Of a stretch of DNA of 64,000 nt, positions 12,775 to 24,123 are shown piece by piece. Source of the stretch: Muricea muricata (taxonomy: Eukaryota; Cnidaria; Anthozoa; Malacalcyonacea; Plexauridae); assembly GCA_963855995.1 (NCBI GenBank), contig OY979716.1:56725594-56789593 (forward strand). The letters are read 5' to 3'. Within the stretch, counting starts at the first letter, position 1. Each line of letters begins with the position of its first letter. Under the pieces are notes generated by a model. The model searched no databases and was not told the DNA's origin. It was given only the letters and a program-made list of their open reading frames with translations. Made by a program: the position numbers and the translations under genes.

Positions 12775-15700
12775 CACGCCTGGCATTTTTGAACGCAAAA
12801 TCGCTAGTTCGCCTGTACGCAAATCCAGCGGTTATTTCGCAAAAAATATCCAATAACTTCAGCTTACACCAAGTATTCCTCGTTATTGATTCAAAATGGC
12901 GAACAAATTTTATTTGCACGAAATCGCAAATTACAATAAGACAAGAGATGCACAATACTATGGCAAGGAAAATGAAGGGATTTAAGTTTTTAAGAAAGGA
13001 TTGTACAAATGTTACAGCAAGACAATTTTCCATGCCACGTTTTCTTCTCTGTAAAGGCTTCGATTATATATTGGATAGAGTGGACACTGGACAGTCACAA
13101 ATCACAATTGTATTATTGCAGTGAATAGCTGAGTGCGAGCAAATTTTGTCAAAATCTGCTTGTCTTGTCACAGTACACAATTGGAAACTTTGCTTAGAAG
13201 TTTTTACCCGTCAGGAAGTGACCACAAGAAATATGAAAACAATATGCTATCTTGTAATACATTAGCTACTAAACTAGTACAAGAATGAATTTGTATCAAA
13301 CAGTATTAATATGGTCACAGCAATAAACAATATAAAAGCAGAAAGATTTTATGAAAGACATTCTCATCGTGTAAGTCTCAATAGTTTCGTCGTACAACTG
13401 ATGCTTTGTTAGTTAGGGTAGGGTGTACATTATTATAGTTTATTATATAAAGTACAGTGCTTTATAAGGATTTTGGGCACTGATAAAACTGATAATCTCA
13501 CATGTGAGATTAATCTCACATGTGAGATTATTTATGATGATTTCACATGTGAAAATTATCGCTTTTCAAACAATTATTAATCATAGCTTCTGGACATTTT
13601 ATATTGGTGGAAAACCTGTAGTTTATAATAATAAACAGAAAAATACATGGGTGCTTGGAAATACCAGATTTATTTCTCTGCGCTTACTCGTGAGATATCA
13701 TGTTCAACACTCGAAATAAATCTGGTATTTCCGAGCACCCATGTATTATTCTCTATATCATTGGTGTGAATTAGACCAACAAAAGATAAAAAGCAAAACT
13801 GTTTTTTATTTTATATGGTTAATTACTGTAATTTACACAATAGTTACAGGCTTTGTAAATTTAAAATTAAATACTGAATAAATTGTCTTAAATTCATATA
13901 TTGTCATAGTTTGCTTCGGACTCAATGGTTCAAACAGTTAGTATCCATAGGCTTCCCTTGACAAGTAAAAGTAATAGTCTATTATGTATATGTTATGTGT
14001 AATGAAGTAGTGGGGACATGTTCAGTATTACCCACTATGAAACCAATTTTACTTGCCAAGGGGAATCTGTTGCTCAATGGCTTAGGCAAACTATAAAAAA
14101 GTTAACTAATTTGACCAATTAGGCAATTACACCCTAATACAATGTGACACATATAGGTTCATTAATTGTCTGATGTGCAAAACCCTGACCTTCATGTGAA
14201 AACTTATAACTTGTTTGCATAATAACCTTATATAGGTGGGTAATAATATAGTTAAAATCTACCAAATATCTGCTTGGGGGAGACCACACAATGTCTGCCC
14301 TAATTATGATAATCATAATATGATTTATGACTTGTCATGTCAGCTGATACAGGCAGTTGGAAACAATCTAAATAACACAAGCAGAATGTTAGTTTGGTCA
14401 GATCATAAATGTTATAGCATATATGTCGCCCAACCTATCAAATGTTTCAGGTGTTTTGTTCAACCCACTAAAATTTGGCAAAGACAAGATGATTAGAAAT
14501 CAGAACTTTAATCATATATTTTGAAAAGAAATTTGCTGTGCACATTTTTTGTTATAATTCTTGAATTACTAATTTGGCTCACATAGCACAATGATATAAG
14601 AAATTGTATAAATAGCAGAAAAATTATACAATGTAATATATACAATGGTGCAGGCATAGTTGAATTCAAATATATTCCGTACTATGTCAAGCTTTATACA
14701 AAATCACTTTTAATTGCTGAAAATTAAACAGTCCTTTCAAATGCAGATGTCTAAAACAGGTGTACTATTAACAATAACTCTCAATAAATATATAGCTCAT
14801 ATTGTTCACTATTAACAAAATCTCTTCCGGCAATCATCAACCATCAATTTCTCTTTGCTAATAATCATCTATCAATTTATAATAAATTCATTACTCTGGG
14901 TTGGGCCATGTAGTACTTATAGCTTGACTGTCAAGTGGATTAGTGCAAAATGTTTAGCCCTATAAATCACCAGCATAGCACAAACATATCATAACCAACT
15001 ACATCTATTTTCATTTTCTTTCAGAGAGTTGTTAATTTTAGTCTGGCAGAAATTTTTAATGATCATTGAGCTTGGTGTAGTGGTTATACTAAAACCCATT
15101 GTGGCATATGAACACTATATATATATATAGCAAAATATAGCATTATATATATTACAACTACTTTTAGATAGCAGATTTTCTGAACAGTTAACAAACTTAG
15201 GCACTTTAACAGGCGAAAATAAATTCATCAACACAAAAATATATGTGAGTTCTTCTTTGATGAATACTATATTGTGATATGTTGACTTGAAATTTTATGG
15301 AAAAACAACAAATCAGAAACGTTATCACAAGAAATACAAAATCTATAACACGTTTCCTACCTTTTGGAGCAATCGCTTAGGTTTTTGAGTTGTATTTTAT
15401 GCTTTTTGATCCTTCTCTTTTTTGCTTTTTGATCCTTCTCTTTAACCGTGAACGCGCCGAACCATTTCTTGCACCTTTATTCACAATTCGCCAAAATTCA
15501 TGCCTTTGTAAAAGCCATTTTTTATGTTTTACTAACATTTTTTGAAAAACAAAAAACATACAAACTTTTATAGATGTCTTAACTTGTATAGGCAACAAAA
15601 ATTAAATGAAAAGAAGCCGGAACGAAGGAGCCTATACAAGCCGAAGTTGTCACATTTTTACAACACCATACAAAAAGTCGCCATTGCGCGAAATGCCTGG

Positions 15701-15958
15701 AACAAGAAGCCTTCCCGTAGAAAAACATTGCATGTAACCATGGCAATATTGATATCATTTTGATCCTCGAAAAACCCTCTATCTCCCTATTACCATCAGA
15801 TAATCCTCCAGGAAAACGCGCACGAGGAAACACTCGATGAATTTAAAGAATTTTTCAAGAATTAAATTCGCTACCAAGTTCTCCAATTTTGACGCGCGGT
15901 GGCAAAAAAATTGTCACACTTTAAACTAGCGTTTTCGCATGCAAAAATGCCAGGTGTG
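12775..15958. mobile_element. Nested inverted-repeat DNA transposon (3184 bp), probably non-autonomous
   Basis: The ends are inverted repeats beginning CACGCCTGGCATTTTTG on the left and, reverse-complemented, CACACCTGGCATTTTTG on the right. I count 30 of 35 matching terminal positions. TTT flanks both ends (12772-12774 and 15959-15961), consistent with a 3-bp target duplication; GAAA/TTTC (4 bp) is an alternative reading. Joining the flanks at one TTT restores the Helitron frame exactly. CAC-starting ends with 3-bp duplications fit the EnSpm/CACTA superfamily, which is inference. The interior has no transposase I can recognise. A Lys/Arg-rich minus ORF at 15377-15598 lies partly on a 21-nt direct repeat (15400-15443) and is not convincing. 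Interior 13760-15360 holds nothing else. Confidence 0.8.
13497..13747. repeat. Palindromic cluster and 35-bp-arm hairpin (MITE-like)
   Basis: At 13497-13556 the palindrome AATCTCACATGTGAGATT occurs twice back to back, followed by a variant TTTCACATGTGAAA. At 13642-13676 and 13713-13747 there is an inverted repeat with 35-nt arms, one mismatch and a 36-nt loop, containing GGAAATACCAGATTTATTTC. The whole lies inside the nested transposon and looks like a further small inverted-repeat insertion. Confidence 0.7.
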
Positions 15959-15961
15959 TTT

Positions 15962-16741
15962 CCACTTTTTAAATGTTTCATACTAGTGTGGCAAAGCCAC
16001 TCGGCACTGTTAACACTAGTTATATTCTGTAAAAATTTGACTGCACTAGGATTTGATGCTCTAATACTATCACCAAGACTGACACTATGCTTATACCATA
16101 GTTGATCACAGCAAGTGCAAATGTAAACTGGTCCATTGGACACAGTATTATGGAAGTCAGTAATTAGTTGTTTTAGGGTTGTCCTTTTCTTCCTACCATT
16201 TTTTCCACTTAGAGCAATCCTGTTATGGTGCCAGGCCTTCTTAGCCTTTTGTCTCTTTTGTGTCAACCTATTTTCTCTCTGTTCATCTGATTCATTATGA
16301 ATAGCTTGTTTCTTTTTTTTTCCGTTTATTCGATAGTCTCAGTTCTCTTTGTTCAGTTGTTTCACTCTCAACTGCGTGCTTAGCCTGTTGATGTTTTTTT
16401 AACAACCTGCTTTTTCTAGCTTCTGAGGATTCATTCATTATATTTTGCCTAAGCCCCTGGCGTTTGTCAAGCAGGCTCTTTTCTCTTTTGTCAGAGGACT
16501 GATATTTTCGCATATCGCAAAGTTTTGCTGACCTCTCTTTTCTAATTTCAGTTGTTTCATTTGCTTTTTTCTCTTTATACTTTTGCCGGCGTTTTTCCAG
16601 CTGTATTTTCTTCTTATTTGAAATTTCACCTTGTCTAATATCATGATTGTCATGGTCAGCTACTGTGCTTACCAATGAAGATTTTACACCCTTGACTTCA
16701 AATGGTGTTGTAGTGTTAGGAGGATGAATGTTTTTAAAAAA
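15962..16741 (-). pseudogene. Helentron polyprotein: basic repeats and CxxC segment upstream of Rep
   Basis: Two parts. From about 16675 to 16290 is a Lys/Arg/Glu-rich segment with a recurring 25-30 residue theme (NETTEIRKERSAKL, NESSEARKSRLLKK, SETTEQRELRLSNK), typical of the linker ahead of Helitron Rep. From about 16266 to 15962 is GPVYICTCCDQLWYKHSVS and WLCHTSMKHLKSG, the Cys-rich motif of Helitron N-termini; the second Cys of a CHTC pair appears as Ser. The frame runs straight into KVPPLAVANGM at 12770 once the nested insertion is removed. A frameshift lies in the A8/T8 run at about 16735-16742 between this part and the protease. Confidence 0.75.
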
Positions 16742-17241
16742 AACTCGACAGATTTTCTAAATTCTCAACATATATTAAAACACATTTACCAAATGGATCT
16801 GTTATACCATATAAATCCCTTGCATGAGAATCAAAAATTTTAAATGTTCCTACAGAAATCATACATATGGCAACTGTATTACAGTCGATGGTCAGTAAAC
16901 AATGATGGTAGTTTAATTCTGTGGGAGAGAATATTTTATTTAGAGCTGCTTTCAATGTATAAAGTGGTTCATCGTCAAATATTTTGAATACATCTCCAGA
17001 GAAAGACACATTGTATTGTAAACAATAAACTTTATTATCAACTGAAACCATCTCTGGTACATAATATTTTATTTAAAAATGACGAGTCCCATGTCGTTAT
17101 ATCTTTAATTTGTGTTTGAACTATTGCAGTCAGTGACATAGCAACACATTGCTTACCAGCATTTTGTCTAAATTTCCTTGCATTAGATTGACTAAAATCT
17201 GCACAGATAGTTTTGCTTGGGTCAACTATATCATATAAAGT
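16734..17241 (-). pseudogene. OTU-like cysteine protease domain of the Helentron
   Basis: Begins right after the 2A-like Pro. NARKFRQNAGKQCVAMSL supplies the candidate nucleophile Cys (codon 17148-17146), and FKIFDSHARDLYG supplies the candidate His (codon 16826-16824), with LTIDCNTVAICMISVG as the preceding strand. The spacing of about 120 residues and the FDSH motif match the protease-like domain I associate with Helentrons. Its role (polyprotein processing or deubiquitination) is not established here. A 1-nt frameshift lies at about 17040-17051, between CTRDG and VPEMVSVDNKVY. Confidence 0.65.
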
Positions 17242-17996
17242 AGGTCCGGGATTTTCTTCCACGTCATTTGCCATTCTGAGCAACAAAGGAACATATATAA
17301 TATTACCCAACAAATATAAAATTCGAGCAAGTACAATGAAAGTTCCACTTATATTCCCGAAAACTGTTTCAAACCTAGTTCTTACGTCCTTTGTTTGAGC
17401 AAAACAAAAAACACTCTTATTCTTCATTGGAATTTTATTTGGGAAATTACCTTTATTAATAATTTGTGACCCATGTTGTGTAAATAACATGCTTCGTTTT
17501 ATTAGCCTTTGCCGTTCATTGCTAAAGGCACAAGTAAAGTGATGTATTTTTTATTTGCTTGGGATATTAATTCTTTTATACCTACGAATTACTTTTCCAA
17601 ATTTTCTCTGTTTGTTCAAGATCTGAACAAGTTGTTTAAGTGGAATTCTGCTTGGTTTGCGGTCGTGTTGTAAATATTTTGAGAAACGTGACCTGAAGTC
17701 TTTGCCTGAATTCGAGTGTAAATTGAAGATATTGGAAAACATGCGTATTGAATGCGATAGGTTTGCAATTTCTAGTATAATGTTACTCTTTTTGTTTAAG
17801 ATTTGGCCAGCCAGTGGCCCATTCTGACTTATAATTAGTTCGTATTTTTTGGGATACCACCCGTCACTGGGACGACGCCTATCATTGGAATCGGGGCGTG
17901 GCCCATAATTGGGATAAGACCTAGCCTTGGGACATGGCCCAAGAGTGCGCTGGTGATTATTCCCAGCAGATCCAAATTCGAAGACAATGCATTTTC
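17242..17996 (-). pseudogene. N-terminal Helentron segment ending in a 2A-like ribosome-skipping motif
   Basis: A single frame is open from an acceptor-like site (pyrimidine tract then CAG, near 17997) to 17242, with one TAA at 17551-17553. The C-terminal end is hydrophobic (IVLARILYLLGNIIYVPLLL) followed by MANDVEENPGP, with DVEENPGP at 17265-17242. DxExNPGP is the invariant core of 2A peptides, which make the ribosome release at Gly and continue at Pro. Here Gly before Asp is replaced by Asn. The downstream product would begin with Pro of the OTU-like domain. The upstream part is Pro/Gly-rich because it crosses a minisatellite (17858-17946), so that portion may not be authentic protein. Confidence 0.6.
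17858..17946. repeat. Short minisatellite, CCCATAATTGGGA-like unit of about 18-24 bp
   Basis: Four to five diverged units with the theme CC-AT-ATTGGGA-AAG/CG recur: CCCGTCACTGGGACG, CCTATCATTGGAATCGG, CCCATAATTGGGATAAG, CTAGCCTTGGGACATGG. It lies at the 5' side of the 2A-bearing frame. Confidence 0.55.
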
Positions 17997-18863
17997 TGAA
18001 AGGAACAAAAGGGCTAAATTAGGTGAAATAATATATCACGACCTGGTTATATGAGGCAAAATTGTTGCTGCTTTTAATCCCATTACACAGCTAAAAGACA
18101 GTTGAAAATTACAATGTCTATGGACATTTTACAGTACAAACTTGACACATACTTTTCGCATGTGATACAAATATAACATTGAACGTACTGAATTAGCTTA
18201 TTTATGTTAAACAAATATACAAATGTATAACACAAACATACATGTAAGGATGAGTACTTCTGGAAAGTATGTCGCCTTGTCAGCCTTTCGTTAGTGAGCC
18301 AGGCTTTAGCTGATGTCAGATACAGTACATGCAAACAAGCAAGAGTGGCATACTATCCAGAAGGGTGTAGTTACGAAACTTTAATTTAAATTTTAGTCAA
18401 ATTTGTAACTTACGTTAATTATTCTTTATTTTTATCAGGATGCTACAAGAGGTTATACAGGTAATATTTTAGTTTTGGAAACCTTCCACGAATATGGTGT
18501 AATTGAGCAAACAAGTAGCTGCGTCTTTTATGACTGCATATAGCAATTTATTTAATACATCACTCTTGCGAAATTGAAACATTACAAGTGTGAGCCCTCT
18601 AACCTCTGTTAATGCATCCTGTAAAACTAAAGGATAAAGTATGCGGAAGATCGCTCAAAGGAATCTACCGTTTCCTCTTTTTAAAGCAATTTCAAATTGC
18701 ACGCATATAAATATCAAGAGTAAATATATCCATAGTTATACACCCAATGGGTAATAAAGGAATATCAAACACAACAAATATATATGAACTTATAATGTCA
18801 GACAAAACGCAACACAGAAAAGTATGTTGACTTGTGTCAACTCCTAATTAGTTATTGTCACCA
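17997..18863. other. No gene recognised between Helentron frames
   Basis: Probably intron or 5' noncoding sequence of the Helentron. A 22-nt stretch bounded by AG and GT at 18439-18461 on the plus strand could be a chance microexon. Confidence 0.5.
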
Positions 18864-19905
18864 TCACTGATGTGCAATCTGAGAAACAACCATGTCCTGA
18901 TTGAATGAAATTTTAAGGTTTCCTAATAGTAAAAGTTTTTCCGCAATCTCGTCGGCTGATAAAACGGTTATATCCACACCGAGGAATTTTTCAATCACTT
19001 CAGAAAATACAGTAAGGCTGAGTAATGAATCATTCTCATCGACAACTGTGATTTTTACCACCACCTCGAGTTTGCAATCTTGAAAACGCATTCTGTCGCC
19101 ACAACAGAGACACTTAAGGATCTTTGTTTGGATTGCAGATGGAATTTTAGCAGAACACCCAATGCAACTTTGAAAGATTTCAATATTGACTGACCTTAAA
19201 GATTCCACGAGTACTGTTGCATCTGACGGCGGTAGAATCATCTAACTGCTGGAGAGCTTTGTCATCAGCCTCGATAATCCGACTTACTCGGGTGGTTGTC
19301 ACATATTTCGACTGACCACGAAACCGTACCCCCACACCATGGATCTGATAAACACAGCCATCTTTGATATTCTCGATTTCATCCTCCCAGATCATGATTG
19401 GCAACACACCAGTGTGGTCGGTAATGGCGCATTTCAGTAACCTCGAATTGTTTTTTCCAACAGTCTCTTCAGTCGCGCCTTTTGTCACCTTTCCTTTAAC
19501 GTTGACATAGCTGCCACTTTCTGTATCCGACAAAACAACAGACAACGGCGTGATGGTGTTCCCTTTCCCATCATCCTCGTACTGAAAGCTGTACTCGGAG
19601 GAAGCTGAAGTTTGCACAACACTCATGTCGTTTATGAGAATTTCCTCTTCGAAGCCATCTAACGACGTGGACATGACATAATTGGATATCTTAGCTGGGG
19701 TGATTGTCTTTTCCTTTTCCGCGAATATGTTGTACTTGTCGTTCGAGAAGCAAACGGCTCTAACTCGTCCGCTAGCAGTTTGTAATTTCATATCGAACCA
19801 TTTGCGTTTTGGACCCTGTCGAATTCTGGACAAGTCGTGTATGTAGCCAATGACCGGTGGCATATTTTTTTTTGGTGATTTCGTTGACTTTACTGGAGAC
19901 GACAT
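18864..19905 (-). pseudogene. RPA1-like single-stranded DNA-binding protein, one frameshift
   Basis: Starts MSSPVKSTKSPKKN at 19905. A first OB-like segment follows (PPVIGYIHDLSRIRQ, KWFDMKLQT, VRAVCFSNDKYNIF), then a second (GSYVNVKGKVTKG, LLKCAITDHTGVLPIMIWED, YQIHGVGVRF). After a frame change near 19205-19240 comes a zinc-ribbon-like CIGCSAKI...LKCLCCGD and a third OB-like segment ending near 18864. The order OB, OB, zinc ribbon, OB resembles RPA1-family proteins; Helitrons of several lineages carry RPA-like genes. It lies upstream of and co-oriented with the 2A/OTU/Rep frames, which argues that it is part of the element, but an independent gene cannot be excluded. The frameshift could also hide a short intron (a GTCAGT donor lies at the break). 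Confidence 0.6.
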
Positions 19906-20317
19906 TGCTAAGGCGCTTTAAATAACGTTACAGTAAATTAAATTAACTTCTCCACAACAATAGTAGCACTTGCAAATGACACTCTTATCTGCAATTTGCT
20001 ACAAATATATAACACGTTCCTGTCAGGTGATTTATTTCTGGCCAATAGACGAACAGGTTTTGTAGGAAGCATGCTGGACGTGCAGGTCAATGATGATGTT
20101 TATTTTTTCGACGTTTACTATTATTTTAATATTTTCCAACAATGATTTGTACAGCCAAAATAAGAGACTGCAAATTAATTCAATAACTGTAATGCTAATA
20201 AATAAAAGCAGACAATATTGAAATTTGAAGTTGTTTGCGGGAAGCCATTTAGGTGCATTGCATAAACCCATGGGAAATGTAGATTGTAGTTTACAAAATC
20301 AGTTACACATGTTGTAA

Positions 20318-20472
20318 AGCCCCTTTGACACGAACAAATTTTCTTTGACAAATTTTATGTGTCAAATGCTTATTCAATATAAATTTATCATAACTTCCAC
20401 ATTTACATGGTGAAAAACCATTTAACGCATGGAATTTGTCAAAGAAAATTTGGTCGTGTAATAAAAGGGGCT
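20318..20472. mobile_element. 155-bp MITE with long inverted repeats and TAA target duplication
   Basis: The left end begins AGCCCCTTTGACACGAACAA. The right end, reverse-complemented, begins AGCCCCTTTTATTACACGAC and continues with the same AAATTTTCTTTGACAAATT. TAA flanks both sides (20315-20317, 20473-20475), as expected of PIF/Harbinger-type insertion. No coding capacity. The stretch 19906-20314 has no recognised gene. Confidence 0.8.
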
Positions 20473-20475
20473 TAA

Positions 20476-22113
20476 AAGAGGGTGTAAAAGAGTAAAAAGA
20501 CTTGATGTTTGATGACGACTTGAGTTTTATAGCTTTGATTTATGATTCATCACATAGCAAAACTATGGTATATCATCAAAGTGACTGCGAATAGTCCAAC
20601 AAGCATTGCGCTAAAGCATGTTCAATTACCGTCTAATTAAGATTTAAAAGTTTTTAATAAATATTCCCTGTTCTCTGTTTTAAAAATAACGGTTGTCAAT
20701 TTCAAGATAGTAGCAGACCTAAACAAAATACATTTACATTTATTACTCAAAAGATCAATATCGAATAAGACTACCAATGTTACAGTAAATATTGAGTTAA
20801 ACGTAGCAGTATGGCAAAAAATGATGTCACAAATAATGCTTAATTTAATACTCGCATAATTTCTATGTACATTGTTATATTATTTATATACCGTACCATG
20901 CCATCACATGCATTTCACTATGTGTTGATTTACCTTGCGATATATTCTATCCATCATATGCCGTGTTCATTTTGACATTCAAATAACTATTGTATTCTAT
21001 TGACTTTCATTTGAAGTCGCTCAACTGATTCACAACAAACGAAGAATAAATAATTCAAATTTTTCCGTTGTTGTAAGTTTTGTTTTCGATGAAAGAATCC
21101 ACAAACTGGTTGCAGCAGCGCGACTATATACACAAAAGATTGAATCATTCGTATTATATTTTGTTGCACATTTTATAGGTTTCCATTGTTTATGAACCAA
21201 TTAATAATTAGATATTATACGTCCACTGGGCGAGTATATTTCAACGAGCGTTTAGATTTTTGAGACATACAACGATTTCTTCGAGTTTATGAACGACACA
21301 ACGGCTTCGTTTAGCTTGAAGAAGTACAATGACTTCTTTGACTTCTGTTTTTATAATGTTGTGCGAGAGCTCACAGCAATGATCTTGATGTTCTTTGAAT
21401 CCAACACAGGGATCTACAAAGAAAAAATATATTTACATTATTAATAATAACACTTAATACTGTTTGGCACTGGCAAACATGAGGGCAAACACGCACAAGT
21501 GTAGTTGGTCACCATATTAATTTATATTGTCACCCTCGTTTGTATAAAATTCTCTGTAAAATTTGCGATTTTAAAACAAATATCTAAATTTTATTATCAA
21601 AAACAAAACAACTAAGAACTTATGAGAGCATACCTTTGTAAAATCCCACAAAGAAAGCCAAGAAACACTTTACAAAATGCCCAATGTATTTCAGCGCTTG
21701 CAACGAACTGCCTTTGAACGAACAAAGCACACTGCACTGAATTTGCAGCGCTACCACAAATTCCATACGTCGTGAGTTATATTGTTACAACTTCGGAGCA
21801 TTGTCGGTAAAATTAAAATACTTTTAAGTGTTAGCGTTTTTTTGTAAGCTCGTGACATCAAAATATGTCATATTCGTTGACCAAACACAGCCAGTCACCC
21901 AGACTTTTATGCCTACATAGCTCTACGTTGCTATGCAACGTAGACGCAAAAAGCACTCTATAATGGCAGCCGTGTAATCAATGTATATAGGAAAATATAA
22001 AATATTTGACAAAACCATGCTCAATATACTGAGGCAAAATAGATACAGTGCAATGTGCCTTAACTAAGAACTTTTGTTTTGTTTTCTTTTCTTTTCTTTT
22101 ACTTATTTGACAG
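20476..22113. other. No gene recognised
   Basis: AT-rich, no supported coding frame. It contains the hairpin listed at 21922-21944 and a pyrimidine-rich tract just before 22100. Confidence 0.5.
21922..21944. promoter_or_regulatory. Perfect 10-bp-arm hairpin resembling an RFX X-box
   Basis: TCTACGTTGC, a three-base spacer, then GCAACGTAGA. The core GTTGC-N3-GCAAC approaches the X-box consensus bound by RFX factors, although the inner half-site base differs. No gene start is visible next to it, so regulatory meaning is speculative. Confidence 0.3.
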
Positions 22114-23526
22114 GTGACTTTGTACTTAAACTTGAACACTGCACTTAATCATAAGAACAATGTAATACAATGTAATTTTTATTCTTCCAGATCAGGGGTT
22201 TTACTTTCGTGGTTATGGATGGAACACAAAAAAGCAAAATGGTCAGCCAATGATCTATCATGGATTCAACAAACAAGATCATTAATGGAAAAGATTTTTG
22301 GCTCAGAGAAGTTTAAATTTAAGACAATCAATAAAAGTGTTGTTGTTCATGAAGATTCCTGGCCAGAGTTAGTCTATGATCATCAAGCATGGGAGGAAAA
22401 TTGTTCCGAAAATGAGCATCATGAGGTGAACAATGAATTTGCGGATTCCGAAATGCTTAAGGAAGAAACACACCCCCACACTAATATGCATCAACCAAAG
22501 ACACGCTGCTCTCTTGACACAAATTATTATGCCAAAATTAGGCCATTGAGGCAAATCATTGCACCAAAATGGGATGGATTTGGAAATTTGAATGATGGCA
22601 TACAGATTAAATTGATTAACACATGTCCTATAGACAATTATTTGACAGTGTTTCACCTATACTTCAAAAGCAATCCTGACATGTTTGACCAACTGGTAGA
22701 TTCACCTGTGACATACACCAGCACAAACTATCTTCTTCAGACACTTCAGCATTTTAACAATCAAGAATTTGCAACTGGAAAAGTACATTGGTTGAGGCAG
22801 TTTCTAAATTTTGATTTTTCTGTGTCAGCAACTGTCAATGTTTGGGGTAGTGAACAGGACATGATCATGCCATGCTTAGCAGAAATTCTACAGAGTACTC
22901 AAGAAACCATTTGTGACTCAGCTGATTGTCTCCAGAAGAAAAAGGTACATGATTCCAAAGGCATTTTTATTGTTTCCACTAGTGAAGAAAAGAAAGATGG
23001 TGAAAGTAATTTCAGGCAATGATTAAGAAATGGCTTGGTCCAGAAAAACAAAAATGTGGCATGTGATTTAATCAAAACCCTTCATTAACTGCTCAAGTAA
23101 GAATGAGTGAGCCTAGTTTAGCAATCCCCGATAACTACTGGTATCTGTCAGCACTTTGTGATGGTTCACATGTTTTACAAGCAAGAATATTCAAAAATGG
23201 AACTCCTTGGGGTTTTCCAGTGTTCTTTGGCGATTTGGTAATGACTGGTCATCTGAAAGGCCTGAAGATCTTCCTTTAGTATTGGAACTATGCAATTCAA
23301 CCTACCGTCTTATAGGGGTTACATTTTGGAATGGTAATCATTACATTGCCTGAATTTATTATAACAGCAGATGGTACACATATGATGGCTTACAGAACAT
23401 GCCTTTACAACCTGTATCAGCCCATTCGGCTGCCATGCAGGCAGATTATATCATGTCATCATGTGTCTATTTCAAAGACTTCCATGGCCCATGATGTGGT
23501 TAAAGGCATCTGTACTGTATAATGGC
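22114..23526 (+). pseudogene. C19/USP-like cysteine-peptidase-type protein of a transposon, frameshifted
   Basis: An open frame runs to TGA at 23020-23022. It carries LRQIIAPKWDGF and INTCPIDNYLTVFHLYF, where Cys is the candidate nucleophile (near 22625). A 1-nt shift brings in IKKWLGPEKQKCGM, a stop, and then MSEPSLAIPDNYWYLSALCD. Another shift gives YRLIGVTFWNGNHYIA (candidate His near 23342) and WYTYDGLQ. The Cys-box plus N/G-HY plus W-x-YDG pattern resembles ubiquitin-specific-protease folds found in some transposon proteins; family assignment is inference. At least two frameshifts and three stops are present. The start is uncertain: acceptor-like CCAG near 22190 suggests that the 5' end is an internal exon. 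Confidence 0.5.
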
Positions 23527-24123
23527 TGATAATGGTGAGTTTTTAATGTGTCTATTTTTGACAAATACAGTATATGTAGTTTAATAGATTATTGACACGG
23601 CTCCTGATAAAGATGACACAAAGAAATATTAAATATACAGCTTTACTCACCCCCAACTCGCTATCTATCCTCATCTGTAAACTCAAAATCGGCGGCATAT
23701 TCAATATCATTTTTTCCGTTTGATAGACAAAAATGTCAGTATGTTTAATGAAAAGATATAATAATTTATAATCCAGTGAAGAGCACGATTCTCCAAATTG
23801 TGGTTCTCGCAATCTTGCTTTATTTTTTCATGAATAGTTATGTGCTTGCGGGCATGCAGAGGGCTGCAAAAATCGCAGGCCGCTACTTCATGTTATCCTT
23901 TTATGAGACTTATAGTCCGCCGACTACTCATGCATGCGTCCACTCGCAGTAAGCCAGTAACAAAACGAAGGACATTAATAGTTGCAAAAAGCTTTTACTT
24001 TGAAACTAAAATATTAAAGTTTTTTCTTAAGTAAGTACTTGGATACAAGTTTGGAGTGTACATGTGTTATTAGTTGGACAGAAGAAAATGTTTAATTACA
24101 AATAATAGATCACCAGCATCCGT

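Larger units (their letters stand above)
7804..19905 (-). mobile_element. Helentron-like rolling-circle transposon, degenerate, split by a nested insertion
   Basis: On the minus strand, in coding order, are an RPA-like protein (19905-18864), a 2A-like motif (17265-17242), an OTU-like protease (17241-16734), a basic linker and CxxC segment (to 15962), HUH Rep (12771-10251), Pif1-type helicase (10205-8478) and an endonuclease/exonuclease/phosphatase domain (8480-7804). Rep plus Pif1 helicase defines Helitrons. A fused AP-endonuclease and an OTU protease are known from the Helentron branch. The frame across the 12775-15958 insert is continuous once the insert and one 3-bp duplication are removed, which shows that both halves belong to one element. 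I could not locate the true termini; inclusion of the RPA gene rests on position and orientation. Confidence 0.8.

Noticed and set aside
12633..13124. 163-residue plus ORF spanning 12775
   Set aside because: It crosses the junction between Helitron Rep (opposite strand) and the nested transposon, so it is an artefact of the insertion.
13504..13719. 71-residue plus ORF
   Set aside because: It runs through the palindromic cluster and one hairpin arm; no protein features.
15377..15833. Basic minus ORFs as a transposase of the nested element
   Set aside because: Lys/Arg content comes partly from a duplicated 21-nt pyrimidine-rich motif; no DDE or zinc-finger signature.
18421..18462. 22-nt microexon with strong AG/GT borders on plus
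   Set aside because: No neighbouring plus-strand exons to join; likely chance inside the Helentron noncoding part.
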